From NCBI GenBank assembly GCA_032622095.1, contig CP136063.1, positions 11,569,814 to 11,633,813 on the forward strand: 64,000 bases of DNA, read 5' to 3'. A model generated the notes under the pieces. It was not told the DNA's origin and ran no database searches. It worked only from the letters and a program-made list of their open reading frames with translations. The stretch's first letter is position 1, and each line of letters begins with the position of its first letter. A program made the translations under genes and the position numbers. This DNA is from Siphonodentalium dalli (taxonomy: Eukaryota; Mollusca; Scaphopoda; Gadilida; Siphonodentaliidae). This document shows, piece after piece, positions 54,821-64,000 of this stretch.

Positions 54821-55891
54821 ATATTTCAAACAAAAGTATCGGAGGAGGAAATGGAGGATTTTTCAAAGAAAGAATATGAATTCACCAGGCCCATCTGGGA
54901 TTCCCGTGGGATGAAATGCCAAGTCGAGAGTTGCAGTACACCAATATTCACCAAACCAGCTGATTTCTTCAAACACTGGAATGCTATTCACTGCCCAGAC
55001 ACATCTCTTTTCAAATGCGATGGTTGCGGGAAAATATTTGGGAGGAAGTGTATGCTACAGTAGCACCAGAGAACCACTGATCATGACGGGATCACGCTGT
55101 TGAAAGTGGCAAACTTGCAGTATGTTAATCCTGGGGAAATTCGAGCACCTAGGCTTGCTCGCGAGACTGGACGCGATACAGTTAAAAATTGTGTTAAGAA
55201 AGAAGAGCAGGACAAACGACATGACCTCGTTCCAATAAATAATTCATTAAAGGTCGATTATCTCTTTGTAAACATGTATTATATAGTTACCGGGGTATAC
55301 AATATCAGATTTGAATCGAAGACTCCTGTCCGGAAATGCTTCTATCGATTAATATTAATTTTATTTCGAACGAACAATAGTGGTTACTGTTAACAGAGAC
55401 CAGAAATTATATTGTGCAATTTTGTCACAAATAAACGTTAATTATACTAATTATCGCATATATCTGTGGAACAAAACAATACAAACAACCAATCTAATCT
55501 GTGACATTTGACATTCGTTGCGTAGCCGTAAGAACAGCCCAGTGCCCTATATCGCAACACGGTCTCATCCGAATGGTCGGTTCTAAAAATAGTAACATAA
55601 ACGGGCCCGATTTAATATTCGAAATAAAATCAATATTAATTGATAGAAGCTTTTCCGGACATAGGTCTTCAGTTCATATCTATTATTTTATACCCACGCA
55701 ACTATTTAAAAATTGTTATTTAAAGAGATAATCCATCTTTAAGAGTTCCGTCCAGATCGACAGCCGTAAATCGGGAAGAAGCCACTGAACTATCCATACA
55801 AGGTACAGTAACGACCTTGGTGCGTGCCATCAATAATAACTGGCTGAGAGGGGAGTCATCTTGCCGAGAGGCATTACAGGAGTGGGACTGA
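54821..55891 (+). pseudogene. Gypsy B copy B2: third ORF, interrupted by a stop and a MITE
   Basis: Matches 35870-36448. The ATG has become ATA (AAAATATTTC), a TAG at 55060-55062 replaces AAG in the second finger, and a 488-bp MITE splits the ORF at 55251-55738. The upstream acceptor-like CTTGCAG is kept. Confidence 0.8.
55251..55738 (-). mobile_element. MITE family M, inverted copy in the B2 third ORF
   Basis: Flanked by TTAA at 55247-55250 and 55739-55742. The B1 paralogue has one TTAA at 36296-36299 within the same flanking text (AAATAAT-C-ATTAAGAGTTCCGTCC). Reads in reverse orientation relative to the copy at 5433. Confidence 0.92.
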
Positions 55892-55949
55892 TTTCTCTTT
55901 ATCATATTGAAAATAAGAAGTACTTTTTTCGAAAAGTAGCATGGGGGAA

Positions 55950-56525
55950 TGTGAAATGTCCCACCTGTTTACGTCCGCCCTCAGAGAAGCCGAAAGTTTA
56001 AATGGCCGATGTGAGGTTTTCGGGTCCAAACTGGAAGGAGCACGGAGGCTCACCACGTGTGTCAATCCCTGTTCTCATGTTGGCTTTGGACTCGAAAACG
56101 TCACAACTTTCGGATATTTAAGCTCGAGGTTTCTCTGAAAGCTTCATTCTTGTCTACTGCCTTCCAAGGTATCAGATTTTACCTAACCTAGGCAGGTTCA
56201 CTACCACTACTTTCGATTTCAACCGGAATTCTAAATCTGGTTCAAAGCCAAATAGGAAACGGAACGTTTGTATTCCGGAATGGGAAACGGAACATTAATT
56301 ATATAGATAAATAGTTGGGAATGGGGGACGAATTATTACAAATTTGAAATAGTTAGAAATAGGAAACGGAACATTTATATTCTGGAATAGGAAACGGAAC
56401 ATTTGTATTCCGGAATGGGAAACGGAACATTAATTATATAGTTAAAATAGTTGGGAATGGGGGACGAATTATTATACATTTGAAATAGTTAGAAATAGGA
56501 ACATAGATCCATAATTATAACTCCA
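55950..56525 (+). repeat. Gypsy B copy B2: 3' LTR region
   Basis: ATGGGGGAA purine tract, then TGTGAAATGTCCCACC, as at 36506; the same GGAAACGGAACATT tandem segment follows. The limit downstream is unknown. Confidence 0.5.
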
Positions 56526-56609
56526 ACATATTTAAAGTTAACATGGGAACTTTTCATACACAACTTCAATGGCTGGACAGTTCTGCTCATTTTTGCATAA
56601 TATTGTATT

Positions 56610-57412
56610 GAAATAGTACTCAGCCTGTGGTGAGCTTTGAATCTCGGGCGGTCTATTTCACGAATAACAGCGAACACTGCTTGTCGTTAAAGATACATTT
56701 ATATGTAGACTAATTCATTGTAATATGGTCATATTTCATATATGAAGAATAAACCGAGCCCTGAAATATAAAATTGAACAGGCATTAAGTGATATGAATG
56801 AATCTAAAAGGAACACACAATTTAGCTTAAAGACTAAATTATAAAATGAGATTACATGACACTTTGGATTTAAATAAGAGCTATTATGGATTTAAACGAT
56901 TGACGTGAATAGTATCTTTTAAAGCTTGATTACATGGGAAATATATTAAAGATATCACTAGAATTTACTACTTCCAAATATTATTTAAATGGAATACTGT
57001 AAATGGAGCATTATAAGATTGGGTAAATAATAAAAGCAATATTACCTTATTTTGTGTGATAAAGGCCTGTGTTTGTGTATAAATAAATCCCGGTATAACA
57101 TGTATTGGAACTGGACAGATCGTCGACTGCCTTTGTTAACCGCTGGTGGCAATCTGAAAAGGCTAGATGAATAGCGTTTACAAGCGCGGGAAACCAAAGG
57201 CGCTAAAGTTCACGCACGGGTGATTACTGCTATGAGTGTTTATGTCCGTATTATACAAGAAAGCCAAACTGCGCATGTGTGTGCTGTGTTAAGTGTAATT
57301 GTTACTAGAAAACATTTGTGATTTAACCCCTGAAATACCATTGTATAATTAAATATAATTTCGTTATAATTCTTTTAATTGAGCAAGTGAACTATAAAAC
57401 AATAAAAGTATT
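56610..57412. mobile_element. Insertion absent from the paralogous B1 spacer
   Basis: About 800 bp flanked by GTATT (56605-56609 and 57408-57412), not present between 37645 and 37655 in B1 (which reads GTTTT). No ORF, no clear terminal repeats. It could be a solo LTR-like or other insertion; alternatively B1 lost it. Confidence 0.45.
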
Positions 57413-58352
57413 CGACTTGAATGAAGATCGTTTATTATATAATTCACCCTTGGGATCAAGAACCTACACCATCCTGGGCGCAGCCGTTAGGCCCACACCA
57501 GGGTAGCGGTCCTATTAATACAATAGCAACATAAACGGTCCCGATTTGATATTCGAAATAAATCAATATTAATTGATAGAAGTTTTTCCAGACAGGGGTC
57601 TTCAATTCATATCTATTATTTTATACCCACGCAACTATTTAATTTGTTATTAATTTGTTATTTAAGAGATAATCCATATTTAACTTTTATAGGTGTTCTA
57701 GGACGGTACATTACATTGATTCTTTAATAGTTTTTAGATAATGGGTAATTTATACTATGATCATAGAATGACTAGCATGGTACCAGTTAGTCACTATGCC
57801 TAATTGGTATCAAGTTCAGTCAAGATGACTAAGTTGAGATATTATCCTAGTCAAAGTGACTAAGTTTAGATAGAGTATCCTAGTCAAAGTGACTAAGTAA
57901 TGCTATATTTAGCAAAATGACTTATATAACAGCTTACTCATGGTGATTAATTTAACGCATTTGCTTAGTCAGAACAAACGACTGTGCTTAATACCACCCT
58001 TATTCATCAATCTTAGTTGAATCTGAGAGGGCATTGATTGGGCAATCTTAGACATTTTGTCGAAGAATTTGTTGTCAATGCAACTACAACTGTTTGTTTC
58101 GTAAACTATGTACTATGGCATTGTTCTATTCTGCGTTCCACTGCGTACGACCATTTTTTTAAACGCCTGTTTTGAGATAGAAACATTTTTTATTTTTATT
58201 TTGCCGTCTATAATCTGACGGTTTCTTAACTTAACTGTATCGATCATCTTTTCGATAAATTTAACTCTTACATGATATTTCTGTTTGTTTAAACAGGTTA
58301 AGTCTAGTGCTCATTGGATCTTCTACGGAAACATATACAGCCGAGTCATGTA
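57413..58352. other. Duplicated spacer and zinc-finger upstream region, B2 version
   Basis: Matches 37655-37956 and then 45282-45699, with the empty site of the 7.3-kb element at 57706. Includes an inverted MITE fragment at about 57536-57690. No gene. Confidence 0.55.
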
Positions 58353-58765
58353 GGTTTAAATAGAAGGAACTAAATAAGTAGAATTACGTCCCTTTCGTTT
58401 TTACAGGGTATCTCGAATACGAGTTAAAACAATTCTGGCGCGCGATTGGCGTATAATATGTCAAATAATTTTACAAATTCAAGAAATATAATACGTTCGT
58501 GTCCAAACAATGGCGGGATATTGAGGCTGTGTATTGGCTTTCGTCAGACTGTCAAATTCTGTGCAAAAAGTGGGGTAGTGTGGAAAACATATGCTGGTTT
58601 AAAAAAAAGGCGTGGCTCGAAAGGTACTCCTATGTGCGAACAGATTCAGAAAGGGTTGGTCTTTACGACCGCTTGCATCGTGCACTTCAGAACTCGAAAA
58701 TTTAGCGTGGGCGTGGTCAAACGTTAACACTGTGGCCTATGGAAAACATTTAGTTCCTTCTAACC
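58353..58765. mobile_element. 413-bp TIR element with TGTA target duplication
   Basis: TGTA at 58349-58352 and 58766-58769 flank it; B1 has a single TGTA at 45696-45699 in the same context (ATCATGTACGGGGAGG). The termini are imperfect inverted repeats: left GGTTTAAATAGAAGGAACTA, right the complement of GGTTAGAAGGAACTAAATG. Inside is an open stretch at 58499-58705, Trp-rich (QWRDIEAVYW, CWFKKKAW), of unknown origin. It sits at the second in-frame ATG of the zinc-finger gene. Confidence 0.75.
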
Positions 58766-59670
<905 letters not shown>

Positions 59671-59701
59671 TCTTGTGTTGACTGTGCTCGTTGTACACAA
59701 A

Positions 59702-60643
59702 ATGAATTTAAACTTGATTTCTTGGAATTGTACCGGCCTATTGGGTAGCGCAAGCTACCTGAGTAGCCTACTAAACACAAACAGTGAAGCCATTGACATT
59801 TGTGGTCTGAGTGAGCATTGGCTATATGAACACAATGCGAATATTGTGGATGAGATAAGTCCACACTACGTTGGGTATACTGTATGCGACTATTCACAGA
59901 GACTCCCAATGCAACAAGGCCGCCCAAAGGGTGGCGTAGGCATTATGTGTCATAGGAAACATTCCAGAAGTATCTCGGTTATCGAACTAGAAGATGACAG
60001 AATAATAGGTATTCAGTTTCAGCTATCCAAATCCATCTACATATTTCAAATTTATCTCCCTTCTAGCAATTACAAAATTGCTTTTTATAAAAGCTTCATA
60101 TCCAAAATTAAAGGAATAATAAGAGGGTACTCCACCCTGGGAGCAGTGATTGTTATGGGCGACTTTAATGCAGACCTAGTTGATAGAAATTCAAGAGATA
60201 AGTCATTTAAACAACTTTTAAACCAGACCCATTTCGTGTCTCTGATGGATGGCCGCATGCATGGTGCCGCAATTCCAACATTCGTCGCCCCTGGTGGTGC
60301 AGCTTACTCAACAATTGACCATATTATTGTTTCAGCTTCTGTGTTTGATGATTGTTCGCTGAACGTTTCAAACCATCGCCCCGTGCATGCTAGTTTAGGC
60401 TTGAACGTTCAATCCGAAACCGGAAACATTCTTTTAAATCCGTACATACAATACAAATGGAAATCCTTTTCACGTGATCCAGAATCAATTGAACGGTATA
60501 AATCTAGAGTAGAAGCAAGTCTTCCAGACTTCGAGATAACAGACAACGAGTCTTTAAACATGTATTATGATCGAGTGGTTTCTGCTCTTCATGCGTCTGC
60601 CAATAAGGAGGTTCCAAAACGTAAATACAAAAAAACATATTAA
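59702..60643 (+). pseudogene. LINE: apurinic-type endonuclease domain
   Basis: ATG 59702 starts an APE-like endonuclease: ISWNCTGL (Asn motif), SEHW (catalytic Glu), GGVGI, VIVMGDFNADL (Asp/Asn), and STIDHIIVS with SNHRPV at the end, i.e. the classic order of non-LTR retrotransposon endonucleases. The ORF ends at TAA 60641-60643 by frameshift; the continuing linker is in another frame (60567-60971). The upstream edge abuts zinc-finger repeat near 59670, so the 5' end may be truncated. Confidence 0.88.
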
Positions 60644-60971
60644 ACCATACAGGAACACTGAATTATCAAATCGTCATAAGTACATGCGTGAGCTAAGATT
60701 GCAATGGATATCCGAAGGCAGACATACAGGTTCTAGGTACCCTTCGTATGTCAACTACAAAAACGCCAAACGTCAGTTTCGCTCAGAACATAGGAACACA
60801 ATGCACCAATATTCGGCACAATGTGACGCAGAACTCGAACAAACTGCTGAGATGGATCAGGAACTTTTTGTTCACTTATTCAACTCGAGACGCCGTAGAA
60901 ATCGAAATACCTGTTCGACATACTTTGAACACACCGGTAAGGTAATTCGTACTCCAGAAGAAGTATCTTGA
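60567..60971 (+). pseudogene. LINE: linker between endonuclease and RT
   Basis: Basic, helical-looking stretch (NAKRQFRSEHRN, FNSRRRRNRNTCS) typical of the segment between endonuclease and RT. It ends at a TGA 60969-60971; the next frame starts with an EAWSSYFECLY-like segment. Confidence 0.7.
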
Positions 60972-61059
60972 GGCCTGGTCTTCGTACTTTGAATGTCTTT
61001 ATGCACCACTAAATAAAGAAACGTTCAGTGATTCATGGCATACACATGTTGAAGATTTT

Positions 61060-62535
61060 GTGAGAACAGAATCTCTCAGATCATACGGCGATCCTATTGA
61101 TATCAAACTATGTTATCCTGTCACATTCGAAGAGCTCGCGGAGCTGCGTGCCGTTCTTACCAAAAACAAAGCTCAGGGTTTTGACAAACTAAATTACGAA
61201 CATATAATCTACGGCGGCGATGAATTACTACATAGAACTGCTTACATGTTCACCAAAATACTACAATCTCATCACGTTCCGGATAAATCCAAGCTTGGAA
61301 TCATAGTTCCCCTCCACAAAGGAGGCACAAAACCCAAACACTTATTTGATAACTACAGGGCCATTACCATTCTCCCCGTCATATATAAATTTCTTGAGAA
61401 TGTTATTCTGTCGCGCCTCCAAAATAATGTTGCACATCTCATTCGGACTAACCCTCTCCAACACGGGTTCCAGAAAGGTGTCAGTGCAATGATGGCCTCA
61501 TATATGGTACAAGAGTGCATATCATTTGCTACGGAGGGAGGCAATACACTTTACTCGTGTTTTCTGGATTCACAGAAAGCCTTCGACACCGCATGGATAA
61601 ATGGTCTTATGTATAAGCTGTATTTAAAAGGTATTCGTGGTAACATATGGCACGTGCTGCGCAATCTCTTCACAGGAATCAAATGTTGTGTGAAATATAA
61701 TAATACATTGTCCCGATGGTTCGATGTTCTACAAGGAGCCAGACAGGGATCCCTGTTATCTCCTCTAATGTATTCATTATACATCGATGATCTAATTAGT
61801 CAGCTCGTCGCTTCTAAACACGGCATGTCTATGATGTCAACTAATTGTTGTGCACCCACTCAAGCAGACGACATGACTCTCCTTTCCTTCACAGGACATG
61901 GCCTTCAAATGATGTGCGATATATGTACTCAGTTTAGTACTACTTGGCGATTTAGATACAATGCATCCAAAACTGTCGTCATCGTTTTCAATGAATCGAT
62001 GTCACAATTCAAAAATTCGGACCGCTCATGGTCCCTGTGCGACACGCAAATAAAAGACCAAGAGGACGTTGTCCATTTGGGAATCAAATTGAGCAAATTT
62101 TCGCACATTTCGGCACTATCTGGGACAGTGTGTGATAAGCTGAAGGCAGCTTATTTTTCACTTTCTAATGCTGGAGTTTATGCCCGTGGAATGACACCAA
62201 TGACCAGCACAAAAATATATCAATCAATGGTATTACCAGCCGGTTTATATGGCTCAGAACTACTCTGGAACATTTCCAACTCAGAAAGAGAAACGCTTGA
62301 GAAGGCACATAGATGTTGCATTAAAAATTTCCAAGGCTTGCCCGTTCGAACAAGTACATGCATCGCACAAGGACTATGTGGTATCAAATCGATAAGTTAT
62401 CACATCGACCAACGCAAGCTGTCGTTCCTTGGAGCTTTGTGCAGAGCTGATCCGAGAAAAACTGCCAAACAAGTGTTCTTATTTAGAATGCATGAGTTTA
62501 ACCTAGTTGGAAATATTTGGCAGTTCTTTCTTTAA
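61060..62535 (+). pseudogene. LINE: reverse transcriptase
   Basis: Non-LTR RT with motifs in order: KAQGFDKLNYE, PLHKGG and NYRAITILPVIYKFLE, FLDSQKAFDTAW (motif A Asp), GARQGSLLSPLMY (motif B), and QADDMTLLS (motif C, with Gln-Ala-Asp-Asp in place of the commoner Tyr/Phe-Ala-Asp-Asp). Later the HLGIKLS and thumb segments are visible. The clade is not fixed; CR1, Jockey and related groups are possible. Confidence 0.9.
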
Positions 62536-63145
62536 AGACGTCACACAAATTCTCGAGAAAACAGAACTCGCAACTGTGCTTCAAACATTTTCGCGCGAAT
62601 ACAAATTTCCCTCGCGCTTTAGCTGGAAACGGATGGTCAAAAATAAACTTGATGAACTATATACAGAAGATTGGCGTTGTAAAGTGAAATCTAATGTAAA
62701 CCTCAGCATTTTTCAATCTATTCAACCTTCTCTTTCCATGTCTAGACTTTGGAAATCCTGTAAACTGTTCCCACAATATAAGCACCTTTACACGGTTGCA
62801 GGACAACTGATCGCAAAGTCGGCTTATGATTTCAATTCAAACTGTTCGCTGTGCGAACTGGAAATAGCTTGTGAAGTGGTCCATGTTATAACTGAATGTC
62901 CATATTTATGCCAGTCCCGAAATCAGGTCTGGTATAAAATAATTGACATGCTTGGTACAGACACTTCTTGTTTTCTTGACTCCCTATCTTCCATGAATCT
63001 GGTAGCAGTCTTCCTTGGGTGCATACCAGCTCAGATGGAGGGTCCCATTCAAATTGAACTCATGCTTATCAACTTCTTTGTAAAGCTGGCCAACCACATG
63101 TGGAGTAGCTACCAAACAGCAATTGTAACTAAGTTCGCGCGTTAA
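62507..63145 (+). pseudogene. LINE: C-terminal region with a zinc-binding motif
   Basis: Continues RT in another frame; a frameshift lies near 62510-62530. CSLCELE, then HVITECPYL, form the Cys/Cys-His-Cys cluster found near the C-terminus of many LINE ORF2 proteins. TAA ends it at 63143-63145. Confidence 0.7.
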
Positions 63146-64000
63146 CACCAATATTCATGTGAATAATTGAGTGACATATCTCCAGACACAATATCAACAT
63201 TTTTGTCACAAATTTGATACTCCTTCTCATTGCTTTCCCGTATATGGGATGTATCCGATAACGAAAACGACCAAACATCTTGTGTTATATGATAACCATA
63301 TGGTCCTTTGAGTAAGTATATAGTTCTGGATGTACATGCTCATGCACGCGCCTCATAGGTGCCAACACACCTGAGTGTACTTTGATATATGTTGCTGCAT
63401 GGTGCGTACATGCACATGCAAGATTTAAATTCATACTATAGTCGTATGTTGGTTTAAGTAAGTGTATGTATGGTTGTGCATGCATATACACGCGGATGCA
63501 TTGTTTACAATGTATATGCTGACACGCGCGTGATTGTCGGTGAGAAAGTGTGTGAAATGTATTTGTCTGATGTTTGTGGGTTGATTTGAATATATGTGTT
63601 TGTGGACATGTGGGGAAAACTACACCGATATGATCTTATTGAGTGTTGTTGTGATAGTACATCACAGCGTATGTATGTACGATTGTGTGTGTTTGCGATC
63701 GTGTATGCGTACGGGTGTGGTCGAGAGGGTGTGTGTTTGTTGATGTGGTCTCTGACATATGTAAGCTCGTGTTCATGTACATATAATTCGAATTATATTC
63801 TTTTCCTCGGTTGATTGCTTTCTTGTCGGTCTTTTCGTATGGTTATATGTAAAGGTATATGTGATGTTGACACGAGGCTATCTATCCTTGTACATATCGT
63901 TTTTGTATATTCATGTCAGCTTATGTAGCCTATTTATTGAGCATATCGATTCTCAGTTGTACCTGGCGGCATTCGCCAACTCATTAATACTGTAAGTTGC
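63146..64000. other. LINE 3' flank and GT-rich sequence; no gene seen
   Basis: The first part may be LINE 3' UTR; no poly-A or microsatellite tail marks its end. The rest is rich in TGTATGTGT-like and CATGCA words, low in complexity, with short meaningless ORFs. Confidence 0.35.

Overview
This is a eukaryotic, AT-rich, repeat-saturated window, most probably from a marine invertebrate genome. Arrayed C2H2 zinc fingers with [11 protein letters not shown]-type linkers, Ty3/Gypsy elements, an APE-type LINE, a Helitron and TTAA-flanked MITEs all fit a mollusc or other lophotrochozoan, but the species cannot be fixed from sequence alone. No rRNA, tRNA or CRISPR was seen. Nearly every protein-coding stretch is either a mobile element or a zinc-finger array.

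Layout. 1-3.1 kb: three linked ORFs, a repeat-bearing partial ORF, a KptA/Tpt1 RNA 2'-phosphotransferase-like domain fused to a C2H2 finger, and in the same frame after one TAG a TatD-like hydrolase with an acidic repeat tail. A purine run followed by TG lies 340 bp downstream, so this pair may be transposon cargo. 4.0-4.9 kb: a ten-finger C2H2 array without a proper start. 4.9-14.7 kb: non-coding, with a 1.28-kb TIR element carrying a nested MITE, 28-, 47-, 217- and 270-bp tandem arrays, foldback hairpins and a 120-bp palindrome. 14.7-32.0 kb: Ty3/Gypsy element A, with LTRs, a 4-bp GTGT target duplication and a 6,998-bp internal tandem duplication. It has gag, protease, RT, RNase H and integrase fragments plus a third ORF (C2H2 finger, serine-rich repeats, two PLDLT motifs). 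33.4-36.5 and 50.7-55.9 kb: two broken copies of Gypsy family B, also with a C2H2 third ORF. 38.0-45.3 kb: a 7,323-bp element with perfect 14-bp TIRs and subterminal palindrome arrays. 45.7-49.4 and 58.8-59.6 kb: paralogous C2H2 loci, one with a 535-codon ORF, the other broken. 59.7-63.1 kb: a frameshifted LINE.

How the parts relate. The B1 segment (33.4-49.4 kb) and B2 segment (52.3-59.7 kb) are diverged copies of one module: Gypsy B end, LTR, spacer, promoter region and zinc-finger array. Because the two copies (and the two LTRs of element A) act as empty sites for each other, several insertions can be delimited within the window itself. These are a MITE with TTAA duplications, a Helitron between A and T, a 7.3-kb element with a 2-bp AC duplication, a 413-bp TIR element with a TGTA duplication and an 803-bp insertion flanked by GTATT.

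The most unusual coding material is the KptA-finger/TatD pair and the third ORFs of the two Gypsy families. In both families the third ORF follows the integrase and sits directly behind a splice-acceptor-like sequence, the position that env has in retroviruses.
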